The notes under the pieces are model-generated. The model was not told the origin of the DNA. It saw only the letters and a program-made list of their open reading frames with translations, and searched no databases. Position numbers and translations under genes: made by a program. This document shows positions 11,162 through 23,661 of a DNA stretch of 64,000 bases, in pieces. The stretch is from the NCBI GenBank assembly GCA_033030425.1, contig JAUFSD010000005.1, positions 682,001 through 746,000 on the forward strand. The letters run 5' to 3'. The stretch is from Verpa conica (lineage: Eukaryota > Ascomycota > Pezizomycetes > Pezizales > Morchellaceae). How positions within the stretch are numbered: the first letter of the stretch is position 1; the number at the start of each line of letters is the position of its first letter.

Positions 11162-14100
11162 ATGGCTTCGACAGGCAGAACAAAAGCGGTAGCTCTCCCA
11201 ACTCCTATTTCAACCCCTAATGGGGGCCAAGGAGTTGGTTCAAAGGGAGCGGTGGTACATCAGGATTCTTCCTCATCGCCTGTGGACAAGGATAGACTGG
11301 TACTGAAAGCGAATCAAGTTCTCGAAAGTCGGAGTCCTTATGTATGATTTCCTCACACGTGTTAGCTTAATAGGAGAGGCTGATGGGTTACAGGTTCGTG
11401 GACATGCAAACAATCCGGTCCGTTGGCAGCTATGGACAGATGATACTTTGGCCCTCGCGAAGAAGCACAACAAGATAGTGTTTGTCAGTATCGGGTACGC
11501 AGCTTGTCACTGTGAGTAGCAGATGAGAAATACAAATATAAGCCATAGTACCAACAGAAGAAATGGCCTAAATAAAGAAAGAGAAGGCTGACAAGAGTTT
11601 GCCTCTTCACAAACATTAGGGTGCCATGTAAGCAAAGCCATTAAAAGAAGCCGAAAAAGGAACTTTTTCTTCTTGGAAAATAGAGCCTATGAGGTAACCT
11701 TGAAGTTAGGTTATGGAACGTGAAAGCTTCGAAAACGACGAGGTCGCTCGCGTCCTCAACGAGAACTTTATCCCCATCAAAATCGATCGGTAATTGATTT
11801 ATTCCTCTAGACTAGGGTGCCAAAAGAGGTCTGACTAGATATGCAGAGAAGAAAGACCAGACATTGACCGTATCTACATGAACTTCGTATGTAACCTCAC
11901 TTACTAGAACTTGAGAGCTTCTTGCTGACCTCTACGTCAGGTACAAGCTACTACAGGATCTGGGTTAGGACCATTTTTTCTTAGCTCTATGATAAGCTCC
12001 TTAACTTATAGTATTGAAATCTTTTAGCGGTTGGCCACTCAATGTTTTCCTCACACCAGATCTACAACCAGTTTTTGGTGGAACATACTGGCCAGGTCCA
12101 CATGCCGGGGGTGGAGTGAAGGACCAAATCGGATTCCTTGAAGTGCTAGAAAAGATCGTAAAAGTATGGAAAGATCAGCAACAGAAGTGTCTCGTATCTG
12201 CTAGTGATATTCTAAAACAACTAAAAGACTTTACGGACGAAGGCTTAAAAGGTGGTGATGGCGAAGGTCTCGAGTTGGACTTGCTTGAAGAAGCTTACCA
12301 GCATTTTATGGCACGTTATGATCCGCAGTACGGCGGATTTGGGAGCTCGCCGAAGTTCCCTACACCCGTAAACCTAGCATTTCTTCTACGGCTAGGAACA
12401 TTCCCAGCCACTGTACAGGATATTGTTGGTGAAATGGAATGTCGCCATGCCAAGTCGATGGTGATAACGACTCTTGAGGTTTGTTTATGCCCACTTACTG
12501 TAGACAGGCATCCGTACTGACACTTAAAAGAAAATGGCAAGTGGGGGAATACACGACCATATTGGTCATGGATTTGCTAGATACTCCGTTACTGGGGATT
12601 GGAGTTTGCCTCACTTTGAGAAGATGCTTTATGACCAAGCACAGCTTTTGAGTATTTATCTTGACGCATGGCTGGTTACCCGCTCCGAAAAACTGCTTGA
12701 TGCTGCTAAAGATATTGCGGATTACATCTGTTTGGATGCTTTAAAGAATCCTGGTGGAGGCTTTTTCTCCTCGGAAGATGCAGACTCGCTTTATAGGAAG
12801 GCTGATACTGAGAAGAGAGGTTAGTGCTTATCTTGAAAAGTCAATGCACGTCAGAGTATCTGATTTCTTGGTTTAGAAGGTGCGTTTTACGTTTGGACAA
12901 GGAAGGAATTCGATATGACTTTAGGAGAGCAAGAAGCTTCGATATGCGCTAAATACTGGAATGTTCATCGCGATGGAAACGTGGACCCCGCACATGATCC
13001 CCATGATGAATTTATCGCACAGAACGTATTATCAGTGGTTTCAAATGTGGAAAAGCTTAGTCAAATGTACGGGATGGGTCCAGAGAAAATTACTGCCATA
13101 ATCGACGGCGCGCGTAAAAAGCTGCTAGATCACCGCTTGAAAGAAAGACCGAGACCAAACCTGGACGATAAGATCATCACAAGCTGGAATGGACTGGCAA
13201 TAGCTGGACTTGCGAAGGCTGCTGCTATTCTGGCTGAAGTTGACCCAGTACGAGCTATGGCCTGTCAGAGAAACGCTGAAGAGACTGTTGCATTTATCAG
13301 GGGCAATCTTTATGACGAGAAGACTGGTATTCTGAAGAGGGTTTATAGGGAGGGCCCGGGTGAAACCCCAGGTTTTGCAGACGATTATGCATTCCTGATC
13401 TCCGGGTTATTGCATTTGTATGTGCTACAAAACCTTCTAATCCTATTCTTTTTATGAGAGACTTACCTAACGCTATTTATCTTTGTAAGGTATGAGGCGA
13501 CCTTTGATGTGAGATTTTTGCAGTGGGCAGACAAACTCCAGCAAAAGCAGATTGAACTTTTCTGGGATCCAGAAAATGGAGGGTTCTTCTCCACCACTGT
13601 GGATGCATCAGACCTAATTCTGCGGCTGAAGGATGGTACTAGGCCCCTAGAACCTTATTATATTGATTCTAAAGAGGTGTTCTAACCCAAAATACTATCA
13701 AAAGGTCTCGACTCGCAAGAACCATCTACAAATGGTATCTCCGCGAATAACCTTTTCCGTCTAGCGACAATCCTCGGTGACTCGACCCTCGAGGAGCATG
13801 CACATCAGACCTGCTCTGCATTCTCAACAGAACTGCTACAACACCCATTCTTGTTCTCTTCGTTGATGCCATCAATCGTTGCCGCAAACTTGGGCATGCG
13901 TTCTGTGGTATTTGCTGGGAACCCAGAGGAACCGACTCTGGCAATGCACCTCAAGAAACTGAGGCTGAAGCTACTAACAAACACAACACTTGTACAGCTG
14001 GACCCCACAAAGAAGGAGTCATTGGAATGGCTACTCAAAAGGAACTCACTACACAGTGCACTCCTAAAGCAAGCTACTAGGGAAGGTGGAAAGCCTGTTG

Positions 14101-14180
14101 TTCAAGTTTGTGAGGGGACGAAATGTTTGGACGCGTTTGAAATGAGCGATATTGAAAGTGTCCTTGAGGAGTTGGGTTAA
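11162..14180 (+). CDS. SPATA20/YyaL-like thioredoxin-domain protein (DUF255)
   Basis: Eleven exons: 11162-11341, 11394-11511, 11620-11627, 11710-11789, 11847-11886, 11941-11963, 12028-12478, 12531-12819, 12877-13417, 13490-13635 and 13705-14180, total 783 aa. The N-terminal thioredoxin-like domain (about 65-230) carries SPYVRGHANNPVRW, the CHWCHVMERESFEN active-site block (C98 to H102), EERPDIDRIYMNF and GSGGWPLNVFLTP. The rest matches the (alpha/alpha) barrel region of the family (GGIHDHIGHGFARYSV, PHFEKMLYDQAQL, EDADS, WNGLAIAGLAKA, FADDYAFLISG). Length is typical of eukaryotic members. Exon 3 is an 8-nt microexon that supplies part of W100 plus C101 and H102, so the motif appears only after splicing. 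Function is unproven: probably a redox or sugar-modifying enzyme. The gene runs tandem with the WLM gene 383 bp downstream. Confidence 0.9.
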
Positions 14181-14563
14181 GCTAGGAGCCTCTCTTGGGA
14201 AATTCGTGTAGCATCATAAGGGAGTTTTGAGTAGTTTATTTACTCTATATCATTGGGCAGGTTGTTAGTCCCAAGCATACATGTAGTACTGGTGGCGCAG
14301 CTGAGATGAAATGGGTAACCGGACTATCGATTCTCCGGCGGCTGATACTGCCGATGATGACAATTGAAGCGTGATTAGTAAAGCAACCTGGAGCTTCAAC
14401 GAAGTTCGAAGAAACCTTAGCTCCGGCCCGGCCTGAGGCACTCCATATATTATATCTCCATACCCCATCTCCTTAACTTTACTATCACTATAATCTCTTT
14501 ACACAACGATTCCCGTCGTGGCCCTAGAAATCGGTTTTCTTTTGCTAATACTTCAAATCGATC
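14181..14563. other. Intergenic region between SPATA20-like and WLM genes
   Basis: 383 bp holding the 3' flank of one gene and the promoter of the next. The last 100 bp are pyrimidine-rich (cttttactatcac, ctctttacac). Nothing else recognised. Confidence 0.45.
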
Positions 14564-15335
14564 ATGTCTGGCCCTGTTAAGCCCGCCAAACCAACGTCTT
14601 CGCGCGACTGGAAAAAAAACTCTGAAGAAGCCCTCTATACATTTGCGAACCTGCGCACGCTACAACACCTCCCAAATCATGAAACATCGATGAAGTTTCT
14701 AGAGCGCTTACGCGATGACCCTGGTGTCAAGAAAGTCATGCGGAAACACAAGTACTCTGTCGGCCTATTGCTAGAGATGGAACCTGCAGGGAATACAACA
14801 CATGATGGAAAAACACTAGGGTTGAATAGGAATAAGGGAGAGGTTATCGAAGTTAGGTTAAGGACGGATTGGTATGATGGTTGGCGAGACTACAAGACAG
14901 TTAGGAAGACACTCATGCATGAGTTGTCGCATATCGAGTTTTCCGATCATGATCGGAACTTCTGGAATTTGACAAGTATGTCGTGAATATTTCCCTTATA
15001 AGTGTGTGGCTGAGTAGAAGCTGATTGTGATTTATTTAGATCTACTTGAAAAGGAATGTGAAGAGGGGGATTGGACGACAGGTGGCCGGGCCTTGACGAA
15101 CCAGGTCTTCTATAACCCACCTGAACAGGAGCAGAAGCCCGATGATGCAGGGTGGCAGGGTGGCTCTTTTAAGCTCGGTGGAGGGGGCACAACGAAGAGT
15201 TCAGCGACTGGCGTAGAGAGGCCGGTTGAACAGGAGCTTAGTAGGAGGGAGATCATGGCAAGAGCAGCCGAGGAGAGGATGAAGAGGTTAATGGCTGCTT
15301 CGTCGGGTTCCTCGTCGGGTTCTTCAAGTAAATAA
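14564..15335 (+). CDS. WLM-domain zinc metalloprotease-like protein (Wss1 family)
   Basis: Two exons, 14564-14975 and 15040-15335, total 235 aa. The WLM core is present: LRDDPGVKKVMRKHKYSVGLL, then GLNRNKGEVIEVRLRTD, then the zinc site HELSHIEFSDHDRNFW with H119, E120, H123 and third ligand H129. WLM proteins include yeast Wss1, which degrades DNA-protein crosslinks with SUMO/Cdc48. This protein is short: there is no N-terminal ubiquitin-like domain and no obvious VIM or SIM after the catalytic part. It ends in an Arg/Glu helix and a Ser/Gly tail (GSSSGSSSK). It therefore belongs to the compact WLM subgroup, and its role in crosslink repair is only inferred. The splice junction falls inside NL-LEKECEEGDW. 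Confidence 0.88.
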
Positions 15336-17311
15336 TAAGATGCGGTACTTTGTTGAGCGTTTTCTAATAAGCGCTATTCCTTTCTATTCTTTATACTTTT
15401 ATGATGCTCTACGAAATTTGGTGTACGGGGTTTTATTGTCTCTTAATCTATCTAAGTATGTAGTAAGATATCTCTGCTATACCTATTCTGGTTTGTAGTA
15501 AGCTGCCTTTATCAGTCGAAATGTGTATAGTTGAGCGGCGGATGATAATAACAGGAAGCAGTAAGCAAACTAGTCTTTATGTAGTTCTTTATAATGTTTA
15601 GAAAAACTCACTCTTATGTATTTGCGGTTGCGTGTGTGTTAGATTGTTATGTGCGCGCGTGTGTTATTTTTTTTACTTGTTTGGGGAAGGCGAAAGGCCG
15701 GAGTGGAGGCCACGGTCTCGTGTAATTAATGAGGGGGGGGGGGGGGAACGATACTCTCAATCTATAAAGCCTGAAAGAGAGCTACCGTAGCCCTTAGTTA
15801 CCCTAGGGAAAGGTTTGTATGAGTATACAGTATAAATAAGCAAATAATTCTTGGTTATACCTTTTCGCTTCTCGTAGCATCTTGATCACTTTCTATGGAA
15901 GGCATATCACTTTATAAACCAGTTCCTCCTTGGTGTATAGTAACAGCCCTAAAGGTGTATGTAGGTATGTAAAATTAGTTTCTATAAATCATGAAACTTT
16001 ATCGTACCTGACTTAAGATGGCTCGATGGTGTTTGCGGATACTATGTGTTTATATTTGATGCACGGCGCACTTTCTTCGATAGACGGGTTATATAAACTA
16101 CTAAGTACGTCATGATACGTCACTCGCTGAAATTTCAACCGGGAGTGGGTTTTATTAGCTTAGGTAAAGCTACATAACTAAATTTAATTATTAGTATTAT
16201 CGTTGTATAGGTATGTACTTAACTAGGTAGCATCTATTCATCTCTGATAGGTTTATTTTATTGCACCAATTCAATAGAGCCTACATGTAGTAATCTTAGG
16301 TGTAGACAAATAGCTCAGTAAAACATCCCACATCGTATGGCTTTTGTGAGGGTAAGTATCTACTCGTAAACCGCTAACGTTTTTAGAATCTACCGGGTCC
16401 GCATATAGGTGCATATAGTTTTTAGTCCAACAGATACCGCCCAAACAACACAACAGCGTGTCTTGGCGACTATTCAGGAAGAATCTAAAGAAAAGTTATT
16501 GGCTCTACATTGGGGTAAGGGGGATTTTGTATGTTTAGGTAGGTCATCTGCACTCATATGCGGACCCGGTCGATTCTAAAAACGTCAGCGGTTTACGAGT
16601 ATGCGTATATATATGTAGTCCACTACGCAATTAAATGTATGCTTGTTTATTTCCCGCATGACGTACATCTTACTGTGAAACAGTAGGCCGGTAATGGAAC
16701 ATGCCGTATACCCCGAGAACGAAATGACCAAACGGTAGGATGCCGAGAATTTGGGATACGAGTGATTAATAACTATCGCTCTATTTATTCATTTTTTTGT
16801 ATTTATTGTTCCTTATACTCTTTGTATGAGAAATACCTGATAGTCTTGACTGGGCTTCAGTGTTTATACTAGCGAATTCCCCCCTCATATAGGTGGTTTA
16901 CAAGTAGGGCACATTAACTTAACACATAAAAATAGGTGTTTTTCATATTGTAAAAATAGCCTTGGACGTCATCCATCAGGAGCATTGCCTCGTACCCTAG
17001 AATTCAAGAATAGAGTATAGTGAACGGGGTTTTTTCCGCTAGAGAAAGAACTATTATGGATATCTATGCTGTTTCTAGTAACAAGCAAACTTAAGAAACA
17101 ACTATGTGAATGAATTCATTAATCTGAGAGGGATTTTTTTTAGAATTAAACCACCGAACCCCCTTTCTCAGAAATCCCCCGTATCCCAAGATACAAGCCA
17201 ATCCGTTGACGCCATTATGTACTTACCTGCTATGCCCATATTCCCCCTGAACCCGAAATATGTTATAGTTAATGTAAAGACAGACCCTACAAAATGCTCG
17301 AGTATCAATAA
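15336..17311. other. Intergenic desert with inverted repeat
   Basis: About 2 kb. Contains a 14-base G run at 15733-15746, a GT-rich stretch (15640-15670) and the inverted repeat at 16361-16601. No coding potential seen. Confidence 0.5.
16361..16601. repeat. 46-bp near-perfect inverted repeat flanking 149 bp
   Basis: The left arm 16361-16406 and right arm 16556-16601 are reverse complements with two mismatches. Both contain the core TTTTTAGAATC next to ACCGGGTCCGCATAT. The arm length and high identity point to a recent palindromic insertion, probably a non-autonomous DNA element. The spacer has no open frame of note. Seen: the arms. Inferred: mobile origin. Confidence 0.6.
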
Positions 17312-17853
17312 TCAAAGTCGAATATTGACATCAACACACGGCAATCGCCACTCTCTCCTACCCACAGCAGTCCTTAGCCAGTCCAGGCCAATACCAGTCC
17401 ATACCTGACCAGCACCCCCTACCCCAGATTGAATGACAGCACCACCCCCTGCACCTACGGCACCAGCTGCCGCGTTGAACACTGTCCCAGCTGCAGTGGA
17501 AAGGAAACGAGGCTCGAACCAGTGACCGTTGTTAGAGTCGAGGAAACACCGGTCAGACCAGTAGCAGGAAGAAGAGAAAAGGGTGAGCATTATTAAGGAG
17601 CAGTAAACACTGCGGCAATTCAGCTGAGTCACTTGGGGAGCAGAGACACAGGGGGAGGGCTCACCATGGTCTATGAAAGAGATATGTCGAGATGAGGAAG
17701 AGAACGATGAATGCTGGGGACGCAGAGGTAGGGATGAATAGGAGGGGTAGCCAGCTGAAGAAGATGATTTAAAGGTTAGCAGGGTAGAGGGGAAGGAAGA
17801 GGAGGAGATATAGCAGATGACTGGATGCAAGCTTACCTGCGTAGACAAAACAT
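17312..17853 (-). CDS. Small membrane-protein candidate, unknown family
   Basis: Three exons with good splice signals: 17853-17837 (17 nt, donor GTAAGC), 17754-17665 (acceptor CTTCAG, donor GTGAGC) and 17609-17312 (acceptor CCGCAG), total 134 aa in one frame. The start MFCLRSWLPLLF runs into a strongly hydrophobic stretch (about residues 6-32: FIPTSASPAFIVLFLISTYL), which could be a signal anchor. A second hydrophobic/Cys segment (VYCSLIMLTLFSSSCYW) follows, then a polar loop (DSNNGHWFEP) and a Gly/Ala-rich GxxxG-like stretch (AAGAVGAGGGAV). I do not recognise the family. Divergent from the EDC4-like gene. The donor-like GTATGG at GGAGQ/VWTG leaves a further small exon possible. Confidence 0.45.
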
Positions 17854-18857
17854 GGTAGAGTGATGCGAAGAGATCGAATGTTGGTTGTGTGGGAAGGGTT
17901 GCACAGTCTTTGTACGGATGCCAAAAAGACTCAGTTAAGAGCTACGTTGTCTATGCCACGACCAGTGTATGGTAGCGCTGCGGGGGGGGGGGGTGACTGC
18001 TGCAGGATCTGCAGATATGAAATGCCCTGGTTGTTGTTGGGTAGGATCGTGAGTCTAGTCGGGGGTAGGTGACGGCTATCGGCGAGAGACGGGGGGGGAG
18101 CTGCCGGTAGCAGAGAGCAAGTAAAAGGACTGGCGAGCCTACTACTGGGACAGGATATATAGGTTTGTTTGTGAACGGTCGACTAGCGGCGAGTCGCCGG
18201 TGCTATAAGGGAGAGAGGGAGGATGGAAAGAAGCGACTCTCGATATCTCTTTTGGGGGCTGTCGCTCTTCTATGCGTTACCAGTGACAATGGTAGCGAAG
18301 TGCGCAGTGGCCTAAGTGCTCTCTACCAGTTAGACTCACAACAAGGTCTTTGTATCAGCTAGGACAAGTACGTACCATACAAGTTTTATAGTACCTAGGC
18401 GGGTTTACTTTTACGATTCCATGGGGCGCGACGGTTGTTGCCACTGCAGAATAGTTGTGCACACACCACACACGCAATGACTTGGCCAATGTAACACTCG
18501 CAGGAGCTAGAATCAGAACCACTGCCAAGGCTGCGACAGCCAGGCCAACCACCACGCATCACACACACCAAACGTTCTATGTAAATCTCTCACTACTGCT
18601 CTTACTCCTGCCTTCCGCAAACCTCTCTCATCCTCCTGCACAGAGGTAACTCCGAAGGCCAGCGCATCACGGCATTTCTGCCGTTTCATCTATCACTCAT
18701 CAACCCATCCCCTTCTATTACTTTGCTGCTCATCTCTCTGTCCTGGTTCTACTTTAGCCTCTTGCATCTCCCAAAACGAAACCCTGCAGAAACATTTGCA
18801 TTTTTACCAATATATTATCCCAAACAAAAATAATAAACAATCAGAAATCCCACACAT
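17854..18857. other. Divergent promoter region, EDC4-like gene
   Basis: One kilobase between two divergent genes, with a 12-base G run at 17982-17993. The last 200 bp are C/T-rich and then A-rich (caaaaataataaacaatcag) directly upstream of the EDC4-like start, typical of a transcription start area and leader. Confidence 0.45.
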
Positions 18858-21800
18858 ATGTCTTCTGAAAGCTTTGAGGGCTTGCTTGATCGTCTTCGCC
18901 GTCAAGCTACTATGAGCCCTCAGCATGGTGAGGTGCCTTTGAACCAAGCGCCTTTGAATCAGGCCCATCATCAGCAACAGCAATCACCGGTGCAGCCACA
19001 GCAGCAGCACCCACAACAAATCCATGGAATCTATCCTCCTCCTCTCCCTCCCCTCAATTTGCCTCCTCTCCCTCCTGCTCAACAATATCGTCAATCTGAG
19101 CCGGTTACTAGTCCTGCACCCCACCAATTACCGTCTGGAATGCCCACCTATCAGCAACCGCCCCAACAGCAGCAACAACAGCAACAGCAACAGGCTCATC
19201 CGCCGCCTCAGCGCGCATACACAATGTCACAAGTGTCCTCAGATAGTCATGGTAACACCCAATCATCTCAGACATTTCCTCAAAATGTTCCGCCGCCTTA
19301 TGCAAATCCCATGTCTCCATCTCTTGAAGGCGCAAATGCAACGAGGACTGCAAGTCTTCTGCAACTCTTAAAGTTTTCTCAGCCTGCTCCTACTGCACCT
19401 GTAGCTGAACTAGCGCAGCAGCCCTTAAATACTCCACCCCCTCCTAGACCATCAGTTGTATCCCCGCCACCCATCTCTCATCAGCAACCGTCACATAACC
19501 GCCAACTCTCCGCTTCTGACTTGGTGGCATCCGTGCTGAGGCGTTCTGCGACAGAACCATCTAATAGTCTAAACTTCCGTCAAGATCAACTCCCTCCAGA
19601 AATGCAGCCCTCACAGTCCATGAGGGGGTCTACTCCAGGGCCTGTAAACCCTCAGGATCTTGTTCTTCAGCTTCTTGGCCGCCCCAAGCCTTCTCAAGAT
19701 GATTTACCATCTTATGCTGCGGCAATGGAAGGAGCTGGTGAGGTTATTACAGAAAATCCTCCACTTACGAATAGCCGTCCTTCACCAAATACCAGATTCG
19801 CGACGACGAGGTCGCCAACTACCCCAGATGGTCGCCCGATGTCTGTTCCTCCAGCTGCGCCTCCAAAATCTCCTCCACCTCATGTGCTCTCAATGCCATT
19901 CTCTACGCCTACCCCAAGTAAAGGCCTATTCACTTATGTCAATCCATTTGAGCAACTGCATGCCACTAGTCCTCGAAATCGAACTTCAAGAGGCTCGACG
20001 CCTGGCCCAGGTGGGAGAAAGAGTGCCCCAGGACTTAGGGAAATAAAGGCTGAGAATATTCCGTTGCCATTCTCCTCTGCGAACTCACCTGTCGTTGCAG
20101 AATCATCTCACAGTGCTGCGCTTGAAGCTGAAGCTGCCAAGGACGCTGTTAGTTTGGATCAGGCATTAGAAAAAGAAGAGAAATTGATGGAGAAAGCTGA
20201 GGAGGAGGAATTGAATCAGAAAGCCACACAGAACGGGCCAACGGCCCCAATTGAAGAGCAATCTACCACACTTGAACACTCTCTGAAATCATTGGGACTT
20301 GAAGACCTTGTACAATCTGTTACTATTGAGCCTGAGTCAGAGCAAGCCGCCGAGAAAGTTCCTCTTACTACAGCTTCTAAAGGCTCCATAGATGATGAAG
20401 AGGACGATTACGAATCGGCCTCCGAGAGTGCATCTGCAGAATCCCCTGTTGTTGTTTATAACTTCCCTATGAAGCCTTTCTCATCCATCACAATCATTCC
20501 TTCCGCTATCCAGCGCCTCAAATTTCCGAATTCAAAGATCCAAGATATTGCACGTATGCCTAGGTCCTTTGATCAACTCGATCGAAATCTGATTGCGGCA
20601 TCTCACCAATTTATTGTGTACGCCATCAGCAAGAGTAATGGCCGCGGCGGAATTCGAGTGCTTAGGCAATATGATGGAAAGGACAAAGTCTTGATGAAGG
20701 ATAGCCATGACAGAACTTTCAATGTGACTATTGGTAAAGGAGAGAGAATCTTAGGGACTGGGATTTCTGGAGCAGTGGTTTGGGCTGAGCTTGGTGGTGA
20801 TTTTGAAGGACAGGACTGGAGTAGCATGTTTGTTTTCCCCCCAAGTGAGGAACAAGGTCAGAGCAATGGCGTTTTGAAGTCGCGTGCAAGAAAAACCTCG
20901 AGGCAAATGGACGTATTTGCTATTGGAAGGGGGAAAACAATTAGTATCATCCACGCGCCGACTGCGAAAGCTTACGCAAGCGGAAGGAGGGGCAACGAGG
21001 TCGCATCAAAGAAATATCTTGCGGAACATGCACGTATGATCGATACTGGAAAGGCATCCAAAGACTTCGCATTTTCTGATGATGATTCGGTTATTATCTC
21101 TATTGATAAAGCCGGTAAACTCAAGCTTTGGGACGTTCAGGAGCTAATCAACTTTTCTGGCAACGATGCCTATAATTCACTACAACAAGTTTTCCCTCCC
21201 CAACCCAACATAGTACTCACAAATCCACTTTTATACTTTTCTGCTGTGGCCGCCGGAGAATCCTATAGGGCTACCTCGGTCATGTTTTTGGACAAGTGGA
21301 GGCCTTATCATAAATGTTTGGCCTTGAGATATGTCATTGTGGGAATGAAACAGAATCACACCCTTCAGTTGTGGGATCTTGCTCTAGGCCGGCCTGTACA
21401 AGAGATCAACTTCCCCCAAGAGAGCGATACCGATGCGTTGTGTTCAGTTGTCTACCATCCAATGACTGGCATCATAGTTGTTGGAAACCCGACGAGGAAC
21501 TCCATCTATTTCATTCATCTGTCAGCACCAAAATACAACCTACCACCTATGTCTCAAGCGCAGTATGTTGGTGGGCTTGCTGCTAAAGACCCAAATATAC
21601 CGAAGCCGGATGCTACAGCTATTCTGAGTGGACTGAGAGAATACTCCTTCGCCACCAAGGGGCAGTTAATGAGTTTAGATATCCTTGATGCGTCTGAGAC
21701 AGAGAGCCAAGGGGAATTTCCACCATTGTTTGAACTCTATGTTGCGCACAGCAAAGGAATGACGACGCTAAATGTCTTTAAAGAAGACCTAGGATGGGAT

Positions 21801-23661
21801 ACCAAAAACAGTGTCAAGAACTCTGTTGATGCAGTCAAAGCTGGAATTTGCAGCCTTTCGGCCCTTGCAGCACCTCCACCCCCAGAATCCAGCGAGAAAG
21901 CGGCCTCTGAAAAAGACGTGAAGAGTGAGAAGAGCGCTGGCAGTGATAAAGCTGACAAAATTGAAGTTGCCGATTCTTCAGTAGTTCAAGGGCTGAAATC
22001 TCCAATACCCGTATCTGGGGACGCTGCGGTAGAAATACCACCACCAAAACCAGAAAATATCAGCTCTGTTCTGAATACTAAGAAGCCTGAAATGGCTGAA
22101 GAGAAACCTACTATGACTACCAATGGGAGTGTAAAGAAGGGAAAGGGAAAGGGAAAGGGAAACGCAGGGTCAGCCGCCGCATCCTCTTCGGCTGAAGGAT
22201 CGAAGGCTATCTCAACATCTTCAAAGGGCTTATCCACAGCCAATGAAATCGAAAACCTTGGGGTCTCTGCTGCATTTTTAGATCGTGAGATTAAGAAGAT
22301 AGAGAAGACTGTTTCTTCTGAATTTTCGAAGGTGATGAATAAAGAGCTAGAAACTCTGTGTAAGTATTGCTTTTGATTATATCCGGGTTATTGCGCTAAT
22401 ATTTCCCAGACCGCCGTTTTGATGAGGATAAAAGAATTCAACAGGCTGCTGGGGACGCAAAGCAGGATGCTATTCTCAGACTTCTTTCTAGCACTCTTAC
22501 GGAAAATGTCGAACAGGTAATTGGAAGAATTGTCATGAACAACATCCAAGGAACTGTTATACCTGCTATTGCAGACGTTACATCTCAGGCTCTTGACAGA
22601 AGACTAGGAGAAAGTCTTACCAGATCTGTTGGGGACGCCGTACCAGCTGGGTTACATGCTGTAGTTCCAGACGTTATCAGGAGAACCTTATCCCAACCAG
22701 AGTTCCTTGCTAGAATTTCCGAGTCTATCGCACAACCACTTGGCAAAGCAATTGAAAACGAGTTGTCCCGGGCCATGCAAACAGCGATTATTCCGGCCTT
22801 TCAACAGATTGCCATTGAAGGGGCTCAGAAAATTGTGATGGAACAGGAACGAAAACAACATGAAATGATCGCAGCGATGGAGCGGGTACATCAGCAAGAT
22901 TCACAAAAGATCGACCAACTTATGGGACTTGTAGGTGTAGTCAAGGCAATGTCGGAGAATATTACCGCCATGGCGAAATCTCAAGCCGAGTTTCAGGAAC
23001 AGGTGCAGAGAGCGCAGGCGGAGTATGTCCAAGCGTATGAGGGGGCTAGTGGCGAGCAAGATGTTCAAGCTCATGCTCCTAGGGTTCCTACCCCACCGCC
23101 TCAACTTTCACCCGAGGAGTTAGAAGCGCAGGAGATCGAAAGCTTGTTAAGGAATGGAAAGTACGAGGAGGGAACTATTAAGGTAAGTGTCTAAAATATA
23201 GGAGCGATGAAGGAGACGCGAACATGAACTAATCAATATTTATAGTGGCTCCAATCAAAGGAACGTCAGGCAGAACTGTTTGACGAGGTAGTCGTGAGGT
23301 ATAGATATGACTTCTTACCGAATTTGAGCCAGCTTGTACTGCTGTCCGTGTCAGCCGCAGTCAGTGTCAAATTTGAAAACAAGGTCTTTGAAAGATTGAG
23401 TTGGCTTGAAGGTGTTCTGACGGTTCTTGACCCTATGGTAATCTCCCCATTATGGCAAAAAATAGATAATAAATTGAAACTGACATGATTTTTCAGGATC
23501 CTGAAATTCATGAAATCTGTCACAGAATTATGGCTGTTGTTGTGCAGAGACTTGAGCAGCTGTACATGAGCACTGCGGAGCGAAACATGGCGGACCCGAT
23601 CCTTCGTAGGATCCCGGCCATTGCACGCAGGGCAAGAGAGCTATCCTCCTTGGCGGCTTAA
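18858..23661 (+). CDS. EDC4/Ge-1-like WD40 protein (enhancer of mRNA decapping)
   Basis: Four exons: 18858-22359, 22410-23182, 23246-23437 and 23497-23661, total 1,543 aa. Order: a Pro/Gln-rich disordered N-terminus (about 1-500) with a polyglutamine run near residue 105, the short motif LLQLLKFSQP and further low-complexity sequence. An acidic spacer (DDEEDDYESASES) leads into a WD40-type beta-propeller (about 535-900; LKLWDVQELI, TLQLWDLALGRPV). A second disordered stretch is rich in Lys/Glu/Ser. A long helical C-terminus (about 1150-1543) matches the Ge-1 C-terminal domain (EIESLLRNGKYEEG then WLQSKERQAELFDEVV). Metazoan and plant Ge-1 scaffold DCP2-DCP1 decapping in P-bodies through these same modules. 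The exon joins keep phase 1, 0 and 0. Its neighbours do not suggest a linked function. Confidence 0.87.

Noticed and set aside
17490..17560. tRNA-like T-arm (GGTTCGAGCC on the minus strand)
   Set aside because: No matching acceptor stem or D-arm. The stretch lies in the coding exon of the small membrane-protein candidate.
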